The position numbers and the translations under genes are program-made. The notes beneath the pieces are model-generated. The model saw only the letters and a list, made by a program, of their open reading frames with translations, was not told the DNA's origin and ran no database searches. Positions 12,091 through 25,719 of a stretch of DNA of 64,000 bases are shown here, piece after piece (the first letter of the stretch is position 1; every line of letters starts with the position of its first letter). The stretch is from Stomorhina lunata (lineage: Eukaryota > Arthropoda > Insecta > Diptera > Rhiniidae), in the NCBI GenBank assembly GCA_933228675.1, contig OW121743.1, positions 19,979,651 to 20,043,650 on the forward strand, written 5' to 3'.

Positions 12091-12819
12091 ATTAATATTA
12101 ATCATACGCACCATATGTCTTTTATAGAGTTAAAATGTTAAATTTTTAATAACTTAAAAAGCGTTCAAGCAATTCCATTAAAACTTGGAGCATCAATAGT
12201 CAAGATATAAAGCTTTAAGAATTTGAAAATTGTAGAGGTCTTGTTGAGCTAGATGGCGAGCTATGGGTATTCAAAAGTGAAAATCTTTTAAGGGACAAAA
12301 ATTGGAGTTCAAATTTTTGATAAAATTGTTTAAAAATATGAATGGAAATATGAAATTCAGTTATTTTATAGACAATTATTCATAGTAAGATACAGGGTGA
12401 TCCATAAGGCTCCCAAGCTAAGCAGTTTTAACAAATATTCTTAATATTTGTAACATTTTCTTAATAAGAACCCCTTTATTTTACTTCATTTCTTACTATA
12501 AGAAAGATTCGAACAAAAATAAGAGAAATATCAATACGTGGGCTAATTTTTATGTTTCGAAAGTAGAGAAAACAATATTCTCCATAAAGATAAATACACT
12601 TTTGATTAACTGCGAACCAATTTTCAAAGCAATTTTTTCATTACCATTGGACTTTCTCCAAATGGTGCTTTTTAAAAGCATCATGCTCTTTATCAGGTTA
12701 CAAAAAACTTTGATATAAGTGGTAAAATTAAGTTACTGGGACTCTATGGCGACAGACTTATTAGCTTGAGGCTTTAAGTGCTTTAAAAGTCCCTTGTCTA
12801 AACCGATAAGTGTAAGTTT

Positions 12820-13400
12820 TGTTGTGGTGAAAAATTGTCCTTTTTCTAGGCGTTGGTTGCCCTGAACACTTCTGGGATGCAAATGGACCCTTCTACGGTT
12901 CTCTAATGATGCTTTTGAGACTAGGTAACGTTATTTCAAAGAAAAGAGCGACCAACTGCTCTCAAGTGCATCGATCTAGAGTGATTTTAGCCGGGGTTTG
13001 GTCTTCTTGAAAGACTGATACAGTCAACTGCTGTTTACATTCAAGCTCACTTTCAGATCTTAAACTCGTCAGCTGACCGGATGTCATATATATATTTCCT
13101 CAATCTTGCGATAAGTTGTTAACCATGACGATATCTCAGTATAAGTTCACTCCCAGTTTGAATGTTTTTCGAAACAGTATCCGATTTTGCACAATCCTTA
13201 CAAAACAAGTCCTTGAACGTACTACGGCCATGTTTAAATTCTTTAATCGATAAACACTGGTGCTTCATCGCCAAAAATTGAGTCGAGTTCATGGAGGCAC
13301 AGTCAAAAGCCATGTCGAAAGTAATCGCAATTAACTCCGTTCGTAGATCAAAGTGTTCTGAGTACGTTTATTATCCAACCCAACCGTAGGAATGTCAAAT
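12820..13400. other. Island of less AT-rich sequence, possible decayed coding remnant
   Basis: Base composition is more balanced here than in the surroundings and the sequence is not visibly repetitive. A 64-codon - strand frame at 13,119-13,313 lies inside, interrupted on both sides by stops. I do not recognise the product. It could be a fragment of a transposable element inserted between copies of the core repeat. Nothing stronger can be said from the sequence. Confidence 0.3.
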
Positions 13401-13475
13401 ACCAAATGGGAATCCTATTTTTGCCCAATCTTGAATCATGAAATACATATAAAACTGTCATAGCTCAAGAAATGA

Positions 13476-14350
13476 TTTTTAGAATATTTTAATATTTGAA
13501 GCTGGTGTTTTTAACTTAGTTTTTTGAATATTTTTAAAATGCTTCTTAATATTTTGAGATTTTATATTTAAACCCAATTTTCTTGGCTTCAAAACCCCGT
13601 TTCAAAATTAAAAATTCGTTCAAAAGTACTTGAGCTATATCATCATTTCTGAAATTATATATAATTAATATCAATCATACGTATCAGAGGCTTTTTAGGG
13701 ATTAGGAATGTAAAATATTCAATAACTTTAAAAGCGTTTGAGCAATCATTTTAAAATTTAAAAGAGTAACTGGCAAGCGATTAAGCTTTAAATATGTGAC
13801 ATTTAAAAGTCTTTTGCTTATTTACAGGGTAAGCCATTGGGACGCAAATTTAAGGTTTATTTGAAGTAATTTTTTTTTAAATTTTTGCATCAAAGCAAAA
13901 AATTTAATGGACTCTTTTTCGTTTTAAAACGAAAATTTTTGATATTTAAGACTGCTTTAGTTAAATGATTTTTAGATAATTTTAATATTCAAAGCTGGTG
14001 TTTTTAGCATATTTTTAAAATATTTTTAAAATTTTTCTTCACATTGTAAGATTTTATATTTAAGGCCAATTTTCTTGGCTTTAAAACCCCGTTTCAAAAT
14101 TAAAAATCCGTTCAAAAATACTTGAGTTGTAAAATAATATCTAAAATTACTCAAAATTAATATTAATCATACGTACCAGAGGCCTTTTAGGGATTGAGAA
14201 TGTAAAGTATTCAATAACTTTTAAAGCGTTTGACCAATCTTTTTAAAATTTAAATGAGTAACGGTCAAGAGATTAAGCTTTAAATATATGATATTTTAAA
14301 GTCTTTTGCTGACATACAGGGTGAGCCTTAGAGATGAAAACTTAAGGTTT
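13476..14350 (+). repeat. Tandem duplication, period about 492 bp
   Basis: Two successive units (about 13,476-13,967 and 13,968-14,350) share the order: GCTGGTGTTTTTA, ACCCCGTTTCAAAATTAAAA, the conserved core, TTTTTAGGGATT, AATGTAAA, and an ending of ACAGGGTRAGCC. Core to core is 492 bp (13,663 to 14,155). A more diverged relative precedes at about 12,060-12,410, ending in ACAGGGTGATCCATAAG, and another ACAGGGTGACCCATAAG lies at 14,449. Confidence 0.75.
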
Positions 14351-15417
14351 TTTCGTGGTAAAAAATTTTTTGTAAATTTTTCAATAAATTTGTTAGTAAT
14401 TTTAGAGGATTATTAGGTGTAATAAAGATATATTTCCTTAATTAGAATACAGGGTGACCCATAAGCAACACCTGTATTTTAAAAAAGGACTTTTTATCTT
14501 AAAATTTTTCTCTTGAGATTTGTTTTTCTTTTCAAAAATTTATTTAATATTTTTTTTTTTCATTTTCTCCTTTTTCTTTAAAACTTATTAAAATTATCAG
14601 GTTCTGCTAAGTCATTATTCTTTTAGGACAAGCTAAAACGTAGGCCATTAAATGAAATCCCTTAAGTATAATATTTCAGGGTTTTAACCAAAACCAATGA
14701 CATAAGATTACATATTTAAAGCAAACGAACAAATAAATGACAAAATTTAAATGTAGTTAAGAAAAGCATCAGCAAATAAGAAATGTCAGCAAAATTTTTA
14801 AGGAAAATGAGATTGAAAAATAAGAAAAATCGATATTAGAATTTAAAATAAGCTGAAATAAAGGCAGCAGTTTTATTAAAGTCAATTTGTATTTTTAAAA
14901 TAAAAAAGAGAAACTCAAAATCTTTATAATTTTTGCTCTTAAATTTCGAATGACGAAACTTTCGAAGGTTATAAAAATTGTGTGATTTTTCTTAGTCTTG
15001 GCATCCTTGACTTTCAATGCTTTTCAATATTTAATTATTGCTTTTTTTATATTTTTTATTTCTCTTGCTCATTTCCTTTTATGAATTGGTTTGTTTTCAA
15101 TTATTTATTTCTTTTTGAGTATTGAATGGCAATTTCATTAAAAAATATTTCCTTTGTAATAAACAAAAAAGAAATCGCTAAATTTTTTATTTTAAAAACT
15201 TTAAGACTCTCAAAAAAGTTTACATTAAATCAAGGAATAAAAATGATCCTTGATTTAATGTAAACTAGGTTAATAAAAATTAAGTTTCGTATTCTTTATT
15301 AAATTTTTTTTTAATTTTCATTTTTACTCCAAAATGTTGTCTTTTGTTATGATTTTGAATTTTTTAAAAAGCTTTTAAATAATTCGAGTTAAAGCGATTT
15401 ATGTAAAATTACCCAAA

Positions 15418-15494
15418 ATTAATATCAATCATACGCCACCCTTATCAAAATTAATATTAGTCATACCTCCTCGAAATCAATATTAATCATACGT
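15418..15494 (+). repeat. Three core repeats packed within 80 bp
   Basis: Three copies of the ATTAATATYAATCATACG-like core occur at about 30-bp intervals (the second reads ATTAATATTAGTCATAC). Elsewhere the copies are hundreds of bases apart. The long flanking parts of the unit are missing between the copies, so the core has been multiplied by itself. Confidence 0.75.
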
Positions 15495-16670
15495 GATTTT
15501 TTTATGGCATTTTTTTTCTAGTATTTTTTCAAAATCTTTTCTAGTCTTGTTTTAATCGATTTTAGCAACATTGTATTGACATTTTGCACTTTTACCTTTT
15601 CCCCAAGAGACTTTAGTCTCTTTGTAGGAATTCATTATTTTAGCCATAAATATTTTTATGTCTAACCTAGGCCAACAGTCTGAAGATTTTCACATCAACC
15701 TCAGTCATAAAACAGAAATTGAAATGAAAATAAACCACATAAAGTAAAATTCTAAATGAAAATACAAAATAATCCCCTCTAATAAGCTTTTGCATTTTCA
15801 TCACATGCTAAAACAAACCATGATATTTTCACATAATTCCTAGATATTTTCTTAATTTTATGTTTTTCCTGGCAAGAAATAAACAAACTTATGAGAGACT
15901 AAAAGACAACAATAAAACAAAATCGAAAAAACTTAGCAAATCATGGCTTTTAAACACTTATATTTTCTTAAAAAATAAAGCATATATTCAGGCGTTTATG
16001 GGTATTTTAGGCGAAATCTAAGAATGTGTTTAAGGCCCAAAGGTCGAGTCATAGACAGAGAAAATCAATAGAATCTAGACTACTATCACGTGTTTTTTAT
16101 TAGTTTTTTTTATATTTTCTATTCTTTATTTATTTTGTATTTTTCTATCTCTAGAATGAATGTTTGAATGTCTTGAGGAAGGCCAGAAAATGAAAGAAAA
16201 ATGTGACTTTATGTAAGGAATTTATTAAAGAAATATAAATAACACTTCAGCTTTTCGAAGAAGTTTAAGCGGTAAACCAATAATGTTTTATGGTTTTTTC
16301 GTTTATTTAAGTTGAGAAAGTTAAGGGCATACTTAAAGGCATTTGTTAACGAAATTGTTTGTTAGAAACAAGTTATAAAGAGAACTTAACAGAATTTACG
16401 CTCAATTTTAATAATAATTAAAAATATATTAAAAATTTTTATTTGTAATTTCAATTTTTAACAAAAAGTAAATTTAAAATTTTTATTCATTATTTCAAAT
16501 AAGTTTTTCCCTTAGTACTTAATAACTTATTAATTTGGAAATGCCTTGTAAATTTAACCGCAAATCATAGCTTTTATTAGGATTTTGAATTTCGAAAATC
16601 ACTTTATAAATACCCGACTTATAAGGATTTTTATAAAATTACTCAGAATTAATATTAATTATACGCACCC

Positions 16671-18660
16671 TGGTCTTGACAAAAGCTTTAAGGATTTTTT
16701 TTATATAACTTTCAAAATAAAAGAGCTATAGGTTTGAAATTTGCTTTAAATACTAAGGAAATATTGTGCTTTAACATAGGTGTAAAATGGTTGTTGTTGT
16801 AGTCATAGTTTTTGAAATACAGTGGGACAAAAGCAAAGTTTTGAAATAAAATTTTTAAATAAATTATTTTTAAGTTTGTCTACCTAATTTTTGTCTCCTC
16901 AATTTTTAGGGTAAATATACATGATTTTAGCCAAAATTGTACATATGATTTTTTCTATTTTGTCGCCATATGGCCTAGAGCTTGCTCTTGAATTTAAGCT
17001 CTCTGTATGTAAAAACATATGTAATAAATGTGTTTCTAAGTTTGTTTATTTGTTAGTTCGTCAACCACGCCTATCTTTTTCTATTGAAATTAAAAAAATA
17101 GCTAGAGCCCATTTCTGTTCCGGGAAAGTGACCCCCCATAGGTTGAATAACCTAGTTTTTCATATTTATTATGATATATCTAATGAAAAAGGACAGTTAG
17201 AGACTTCAAACTTCATACAAGTGACTTTTTTTTATCAATTATTGTTTATTGGGCAAAAATAAAGAGGAGCGGATCAGGGGGGCCCCCTTTCCAAACTCCT
17301 TTATAAATTTCTATATATTAAAGTATATTTGATAAATTAAGGCAAGTAGAGACTTCAAACTACGTAGAAATTACATTTTTTTTTATCAATGACCGTACTT
17401 TGAACAAATATAGAAAGGTGGATCGGAGAGGGGAGGTTCCAACCCCAATACAAATTAACAAATTATCTAAATTTGTATATTTTTAGAATAACTTAAGTTG
17501 AGCTTTTTTTAATCAAAAATAATTCAAAACGGAGCTGGGAACTTCCGTCCCCTTTAAAAGAAAATGCTTTATTACCACATACATATCTTTAGAAATTTTA
17601 AAGAAAAAGTTTTCGAACTTTATATTACCGATATTTTGTCGATAACCCTATTTTGTTTAGAAAAAAGGAGGGAAAGGAGCATGTGATTTATATTGCACTT
17701 TGAATTTAAACCTAAAGGGTCTTTTAAAAGGGACTTGTATTAGTTGTTGGAGCTGCAACTGTTAAATTAGTTGTCGTTTATTCAGCGAGAGGTTCTTTTC
17801 TGGATAAAAACATACTTGTCAAATTTGGTACTATAGAAATTCTCATGAGATCCAATTGCCCCTGTCGCGAATATTATCTCCCATGAGAATCGTGTTCCAA
17901 AAACTTTTTTGCACTGTAAAACATATAAAATATAAATATAAAGTTTTGGGGAATCGTGTTCCCATGGGAGATGATATTCGCGGTTTATTTTGAAAATGAC
18001 ATAGGCCTGGCCATAACAGTCAACCGTAGGTCGATAATTACCAATTTTGTCATTGATTTAAATTTAATAATTTAAGTACTACCTAAATGTAGTTTAACAG
18101 AATGATTATACATGCCACAGTGGATATTCTGCGCGAGCCTCTTTCCTCCTTCCCACAACCTATTTTCCTTGTTCCAACACAATGCATTGCATAAGTAGGG
18201 GTCATCCCCTGAGTGCAAAAAAAACCTATTAGAATCCCTTTATAATTTTTCTTATGGCCTTTTCTTAAGTTGCGAATAAGCTACAAACAACAGCGTTTAT
18301 ATTCGTTTATTTAGCGCCAAAGTCCCCAAGTATTGCGCATTTCGGATGAGCCGGAGTGGACATTTAAACGATATTATATTCCGCGCTTAATGGCATAAAT
18401 GTTATTAAAAAAGTTTGACATTATCTCGCACTCAGTTAGTTTTATTTAAGCTGTATTAAGCTTCATTTAAAGCTCTTATTGAAATCTCCTTTATAATTTA
18501 AGCCAATAAAAAAATTCTTTGATATCTCACACATACTTTGTTTTATTAAAATTTTATGATGGGAAGCGCTTAATAAACATTTTATTAAAAATTTGAAGGA
18601 ATAAAAAATATGTTTTTTTTTGAATAGGCTTTTCATATGAATTTTGATTGGTTGCTAATT
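16671..18660. other. Non-coding stretch with a diverged direct repeat and a short inverted repeat
   Basis: A 113-codon open frame at 16,921-17,262 shows no recognisable domain. Two diverged copies of a GAGACTTCAAACT...TTTTTTATCAAT block lie near 17,200 and 17,345. An inverted repeat of CGCGAATATTATCTCCCATG lies at 17,866-17,885 against 17,961-17,982, with about 75 bp between arms. No gene is supported. Confidence 0.45.
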
Positions 18661-19660
18661 TCTAGTATACATTCTCTTTTAACTCTGAAATGTTAGCTTT
18701 CGTTTCCAATTTGAATTTTTTAAATCGTCCTACAAATACCAGACATATAGCCATTTCTATAAATTGCCCAAAATTAATATCAATCATACGTACCCTGATC
18801 CTAACAAAAGCATAAAAGCTTTTTTTGATATAACTAATGGTACAGAGAAGCAAATAATCTGAAATTTGGTTTAAGCATTAGGGAGATATTTTACTAAATA
18901 AATGTACAGTGGGACTTATTGTAATAATAGTGATTGTAGCAAAGTGGTACAAAAGTTGATATTTAAAAAAATAATGTTGCAAAGACTTGTTATATGAATT
19001 GTTATTGGTTTCTTATTTTGAGTCATTTAACCTCTGGAATGCTAGCTTTCGTTATCATATTGAATTTCTAAGACGCCCTACAAATACCAGAATTTAAGGG
19101 ATTTTTACAAGATGTCCCAAAATTAATATTAATCATACGCACCCTGTTTTTTTTTGATATAACTACGAGTTAAGAGGAACAATTATTTTTAAATTTGTTT
19201 TAAGCATTAGGGAGATATTTAACTTTAAAATTAAGGTACAGTGGAACTCATTGTAACAATAGTGCTTGCAAGACAGTCAGACAAAAGTTGATATTTAAAA
19301 AAAAAATTTCTAAAGGCTTGTTATATGAATTTTTATTGGTTCCTTGTTTTGAGTATACATGGCATTTAACCTCTGAAATTTTAGCTTTCGTTATCATTTT
19401 GAATTTTTAAAGTCGCCCTACAAACACCAGAATTAAAGGGATTTTTACAAAATCACCCAAAATTAATATTAATCATACGTACCGTCATCCAAATAAAAGC
19501 ATAAAAGCTTATTTTGATATATCTATTGGTACAGATAAGCAAATATTCCGAAATTTGGTTTAAGCATTAGGGAGATACTTAACTTTAAAATGAAAGTACA
19601 GTGGAACTCATTGTAACCAAACTGCTTGCAACACAGTGGGGCTAAAGTTAATATTTTTAG
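18660..19660 (+). repeat. Three tandem units of about 340-350 bp
   Basis: Units around cores at 18,772, 19,121 and 19,461 share TTTCGTTATCATTTTGAAT, CCTACAAATACCAGAAT, the core, AAGCATAAAAGCTT, TTTAAGCATTAGGGAGATA and a final ACAGTGG block. The middle unit lacks the AAGCATAAAAGCTT part. These are the clearest tandem members of the 17-copy family. Confidence 0.75.
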
Positions 19661-20960
19661 AATTAATTTTTTAAATTAAATATTTTTCGGTCTATTTCAT
19701 TGTAGAACTATTTTTTTGGTCTATAAATTTCTAATTTAATTCATATTTTCTTTATTATCCTATAAGAATGTTATTATTATTTGTCTGTCCTTCCATTTTA
19801 TTTGTGTATTTTTTCTATTTTTCCATTTAATTGGCTAAATACATTTGTTTGTCTAGTCACGTTTACCACATTCATACTCTCTCTCCCCCATTCTCAAACA
19901 AATTTGAGGGTCTCCAATAAAATCTCTGAAACACTTAAATAATGCCGTCCTTCCGTTTGTCTACTTTTTCAGCTAAATCTCTTTGCCTTTTATACTCTTT
20001 TAAGCTCTTTCTCTATAGAATCTGTCCTCCAAAATCTGAAATGAAATGAAAAAAATTATTAAATTAATTCTAATCTTGTTTAACTCTGACGTAGAATTTC
20101 TCATAATTTTGTTTTATATTTTTTGTAAAATTATTTGCTCTAATCTATTTAAATAGACGTCACTTAGATAAGAGTAAATAGCAAATCTTTTTTATCTTCG
20201 CCGTTTAGATTTTTTACTTCTTAAGAAAATTAAGAAAATTTTGTGTAGGCGGAAAAGATTTCTGTTGTTTTTCTTTTGCTAGACAAAACATTTTTTTTTT
20301 GGGTTTTTGGTTTCATTACTTTAAATATCAATATTTTTCTTAGAATTAATTATTTTGAAAATCGTTGGGAATATAATGACAACTTTGTTAGAATTTTTTT
20401 GTTACTAAACATTATAATTTGTTTACATGAATTCTCTTTTCAGCTTTTAAATTTAATTATATTGTTTAAGTTTTTACTCACGAGTAAACAAAATGTTGGC
20501 TATATTTATCTTTTTTTTTTAGAAAAAAATAAGGTGTGAAATTTCATTAAACAGATGTGATTTGAAATGGTCGAGTAAATATTTGAAACAATCAGAAAAA
20601 AAAATAAAGTAAAATGAAATAGATTTTTCTTTTTTTAATTGTTTAAATTTAATATTGATGATTAATTTCACTTAAAAATAGAAATTTCGTGTGTTTTCAC
20701 CATTTTTGTTTCTCGTTTCAATAGATTTATTTAAAAAAAAAAAAAAAAAATTAGGAAAATTTGATTAATATCCTAAATTTTGCAAAAAAAAGCAAATCTG
20801 AAATTTTAAACTTATATTTTAAGGAAGTTTTTCTTTAATCACCTATTGATTTTCAAATGCGGAAATGCCTTTTAAAGGTAGCCCAAAATGTTAACTTCCC
20901 TTAGTATTTTGAATTTTGAAAATCGCTTAACAAATACTCGGTTTATTTGGATTTTTATAA
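19661..20960. other. AT-rich non-coding DNA, no gene seen
   Basis: T-rich sequence with pyrimidine tracts and a poly-A run near 20,732-20,750. An 87-codon frame at 20,276-20,539 is composed of F, I, L and N codons as expected from AT content. No motif is recognised. Confidence 0.45.
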
Positions 20961-21999
20961 AATTGCTCGGAATTATTATCAATCATACGCACCCTGACCT
21001 TGATAAAAGCATAAAAGCTTATTTTGATATAACTTTCAAAAAAGAAAAGCAATTGGTTTGAAATTTGGTTCAAGCATTAAGAAGATATTTAGCTTTAAAA
21101 TGGGGTAACAGTGGGTGTTATTGTAAAAATAGTTCTTGCATCACAGTGGGACAAAAATAAAAATTTAAAAGTTTTTAAAACTTTTCTACTTAATTTTTGA
21201 TTCTACTATTTTTTGGGGTTAAAATTTGTTAGTCTAATAAAATTTATTTATTTTGTTGCCATATTGCAATATTTTTCTTTTCTCTCATGGTTTCTAACTC
21301 ATTTTCAGTTTCAAGAAATTTATTTTTCAACATAAAATATTTCTTTCATTAAAATAGTCCCAAAAATTTCGTTTTCCCAATTTCCAAAAATATTTATTTA
21401 CAGCTAAATTTGTTTTTCTTTCCTGTTAAAATATTAAAACAGTTCTCTTTTTTTAACCCAACAATTTTCAACCAACTGTTACAAAACTTTATGTTTTTAG
21501 GCAAAACAACAAACTTTTGTTCTCATTTTTTGTTTGGGGGTGTTGTATAGTTTAAAGGGTTTCTTTTTTTTTTTTGCCACGAAATTTATTATTTTAGGCA
21601 GAAGTTTAGTTAAATTGTTGTTATACCATTCAGTTTTTTTATGGCTCTTTGTGGATTTAACTTTTTGGCTAGAACGAAAATTTTTTAATGCTAAAAATGT
21701 TTAATATTTAAAGTTAAAGGATGATTTATAGCTTTAAAATGCTTTAGTTTCTAAAGATATAAGAGCAAATAAATCTGGTATATAAGAAAATTTTAAAGAA
21801 TTTTTGAAGACTTTCAGGGAAAACTTAGTTTTTTTAAATTTCGAAATTTTTGTACAATTTTTAAAATGCTTTTTTTTAATATTGTTTGCAATATTGGCGG
21901 GTCTTATTTATTTTCCATTTTTACCTTGGATCCTTAGTTTTCCTTTTCAGTTTGAATTTTTCTAAACGTTTGAGTATTTTAAAACTTATTATGATATTT

Positions 22000-23170
22000 C
22001 TAAAAATACTGCTAATTAATATTAATCATACGTACCCGTTTACTAATTGTTAGAACAAGTTTTGATTAAAAACAACTTTTGCTATAGCAAAGGGATCTCT
22101 ACGTAATTTAAAATATGCATAGAGGACATGTTAAGCTTTCAAAGTTTGGATTCCAAAAATGTACAGTAGTCATTTATATGAAACCACGGTGGGACAAACA
22201 TATGTTTAATAGTTAAAAAAAAAATATGATTTTTAAGAGTAAAAATCTTTAGTTTCTGATGATGTAAAGAAATAAATCAAGAATTTAGGAAATGTTTGGT
22301 GAAAAATATCGGCAATATAAAATAAAACTCAAACTTTCTTGATAGTATTTAAGAAAAATTTAAAATGTTTAAAACATTAAAATTTTTCTAAAAATTGAAA
22401 GCCTATATTTTAGTGTTTCTAAAGTTTTAATTTTTTAATTTCCAATTAAGTCTTATCATTCCAAATAATTTTAAATATTTAAAATCGCTTTAGAAATTTG
22501 GAAGTTATGATTATTTTTCTAAACTTTATCATTATTAATATTAATCATACGCACCCGAGTTCTAAATATGAGAAGAAATCTTGATAGTGAATAACTCTTG
22601 CCATAGAAAAGGTATTTTGAAGAAATTCGAAATATAAATAGAGGACATAATAAGCTTTTAAAATTTAGATTCCAAAGAAGAACAGTGGTTATATAAAAAC
22701 ACAGTGGGACAAAAGTGACTTTTAATTTAAATAAAAAAAAATTACTTATTTTACCTTAAGAATTAAATTGTTAAATTAAAATTTTTCTTAAAATTTTAGG
22801 CCTATATTTTTCTTAGTTCTTCTTAAGTTAATTTTAATTCCTTAATTTCCAATTAAACCTTATAGTCTTATCTTTCCAAATAATTTTTAATTTTCAAAAC
22901 CGCTTTATAAATTTAGAAGTTAGGATGATTTTTCTAAAAACACTCATAATTAATATTAATCATACGCACCCGAATACTAATTGTAAGAGGAAATTTTGAT
23001 CATGAATAACTTTGGCTATAGAAAAGCTATTTTGACGAAATTCTGAGTATAAATAGAGGACATAATAAGCTTTCAAAATTTAGATTCCAAACAAGCACAG
23101 TGGTCATACCTATAAAAACACAGTGGGACAAAAGTGACTTTTAATTTGAATAAAAAAAATATTTTACTTT
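22000..23170 (+). repeat. Three diverged units around cores at 22.0, 22.5 and 22.9 kb
   Basis: Each unit carries the core, then a GCTATAG block, AGAGGACATRWTAAGCTTT, a GATTCCAAA block and a final CAGTGGGACAAAAGT or close variant. Core spacing is 519 and 415 bp. They belong to the 17-copy family but form a distinct subfamily. Confidence 0.7.
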
Positions 23171-24230
23171 AAGAATAAAAAAGAAAAATTCTAATATTAA
23201 AAATATAAAATATGGATTGTTTCTAGCCAATTACTTTCTCATTGTTTTATTTTTCCGTGTTTTTTTTAACTTTGTTTATTTTAAAATTTGTTTGGATTAC
23301 ATTTTTCATAGGTAATAAAAATCGTATGGAAATTTTTGTGTAAGTTTATTTTATAAATACGTCAAAGTATTTTATTACAAACTATTTAAATTTTAAGAAT
23401 ATGCTATTAAACAGATGTTTTTTAATTGCCCATAAAAAAACTTAGTATTTCAAAATAAAGAAAAAAATATTTAATAGTAAAAATGAAAAGCTATTAACTA
23501 TACATTTGAAATATGAAATTTGAAATCATTAAAATAAAATCTTAAAACTAAACAAAATTATTGATTTTTTGAAGAAAATAAGGAAACAATTTAAACAAAA
23601 TTAATGAAATGATAATTGATAATTTTATTTTTGAACAAATTCTCAAAAATCCTAAATGTCGTGCAAATGTTACGTTTTAAACCCTCTACCAACGTTTAAA
23701 TTTTCTTTTCAGTCTTTTTTCTATTTCTCTTACATTTATTTAAATAATGTCAATTAAGTTTTATTTTATTTAATTCTTTAATACCCATTATTCTACTTTA
23801 CATTGTTATTTGAAAAAACGTTTTTTAAATACTTTGTATTTTATCTTTTTTTTCTCTGGATATTTTTTAATTAATTTTTAATTGTATTTTTGTTGCCGTT
23901 TTTATATTTTCTCACATTCTTTCTCTATTGTTTTTTTTCGAGTTTGTCTCTCTCTCTATTATTTTTTCATTTAACAAGTATTAATTGGAAATTATTGTCA
24001 CAAATAGGAAAAAATAAGGTTATAGGCGCTGTAAAATAAAAATAAACGTCATGTAAAATAAGTATTTTATGTCAAAGAGCCAATTATTTGAGCAAATAAA
24101 GAGAAAAAGACAATTTTATTGAATTCATTTTTTAAACATGCGAATTCAAAACTTATTTTTATTAAATAAAGAATATAAAACATAACTTCTTTGTCACTTA
24201 ATAAAGACCTTAAAGTCTTCTTTTTAGTTC
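23171..24230. other. AT-rich non-coding DNA, no gene seen
   Basis: No open frame with coding character. A short CT-rich tract lies near 23,947-23,965. Nothing else is recognised. Confidence 0.45.
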
Positions 24231-25330
24231 CCTGAAAGAATTTTCAAAATCCTTTTACTAATAAAGAAGTTATAGAGATTTTTGTAAATTTAGCCATAAT
24301 TAATATCAATCATACGCACCCTAAAACCGATTGAGGCATTAATGGTTTTTTGTTTATAAATTCTAAAATAAAATTTATATTTTATTTAAACTTGGCATAC
24401 AGACAAAGGACACATTAAGCTTTAAAAATAAAGAAGCCAAAAAATTTTCAAATACGATATATAGTAAGCACTGTGGGCCTAAACAGTCTAAAAAAATGTT
24501 TCTTATTTTTTGAGGTTTTAGTTACTTTTCATTTTTTTTTAATAGATTACTTGCTACTGTCATTTAAAGCTTTACAAATTTTATTACAGTATATACATAG
24601 TAAGCACTGTGGGCCTAAACAGACTTAAATATTTTTTCTAATTTTTTCAGGTTTAACTTTTTTTCAATAATTAAAAAATTAGATTATTTTCTACTATAGT
24701 TCAAAGTTTTACAAATTTAGTTACAGTGGGGCAAAAGTAAAAATTTGGCATACGTTTGTCATGTAGTTTTTATAAGAAATAATCCAATTCAAAGTAATTA
24801 GTCTGACTTTAAGGTTTTATATAAGATCTTTAACCGATATTTCAGTAATTTTTGTCTAAGCTTTGTGTGAAAGAGAATTTGATTTTGAAGTAATTTTCGG
24901 TTTGTTTTTGTAAATTTTGAAAGTGCAAATTAAAAGCTAAAGAAACTAGAGAGAAATGAGGACTTTTGTTAAAATAATTTTTAAAACCTTTGATTTCCTA
25001 ACAACTTTTCCTAAGTTTAATGAGATAAAATATAACATGTTTATATCTAAGTAAAGGCTTTGAAGTATTTTAAATAGTTTTCTGAAGGAATTTTTAAAAT
25101 CCTTTTACTAATAAAGAAGTTATTGAGATTTTTGTATATTTAGCCATAATTAATATCAATCATACGCAACCTGAAATCGATTGAACCATTAATGGTTTTT
25201 GTTTATATATTCTTAAATAAAATTCCCATTTTTTTAAAACTTGGAATACTGTTAAAGGACATATACGCCAGAAAAATATGGAAGCTAAATTTTTTTTATA
25301 TATATTACAGTGTGTGCACAGTGGGTCTAA
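24231..25330 (+). repeat. Direct repeat about 850 bp apart
   Basis: The stretch AAAATCCTTTTACTAATAAA, the core, an ATTAATGGTTTTT block and AAGGACACATTAAGCTTT-like sequence (24,245-24,430) recurs at about 25,085-25,285. Copies of CACTGTGGGCCTAAACAG occur at 24,471 and 24,607. These are further members of the 17-copy family. Confidence 0.7.
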
Positions 25331-25719
25331 AAAGACATAAAGTATTTTTTCACATTTTAAAGGCGATTTTTTTCATTCACTTTAATTTGATAATTGTTTT
25401 TATGCTATTTTAAAGTTAAACAAATCAATTTACAGAGGGACAATAGTCACATATATCGTTGGTCTCATGTAGAAAGGCCCTAACTCCCGTATTTGAAAAT
25501 TTAAAGCAGAAAGTAAAAACAGGTTTAAAATTGTAATTGACAAATTTTTATTTTTTTTAGAATGCAATTTATTATTAAAATGAAGGAAGAATTCGATTTC
25601 CAAAACTTTTTTATTTTTAAATCTATACAAAAATAAATTGAGAAAGGGCTTTTTGTAGCCTCATTTTAGAGCACAAATGTAACTCAGGGTTTTTTTCTGT
25701 AGCAATCAAAACAAATTAT

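Noticed and set aside
16921..17262. 113-codon open frame
   Set aside because: No motif, no plausible splice partners and AT-driven composition; lies among non-coding repeats.
18662..18853. Shared peptide RVRMIDINF in two - strand frames (also at 27,263-27,583)
   Set aside because: It is the translation of the conserved DNA core on the - strand. Neighbouring residues are unrelated and most other copies have no open frame.
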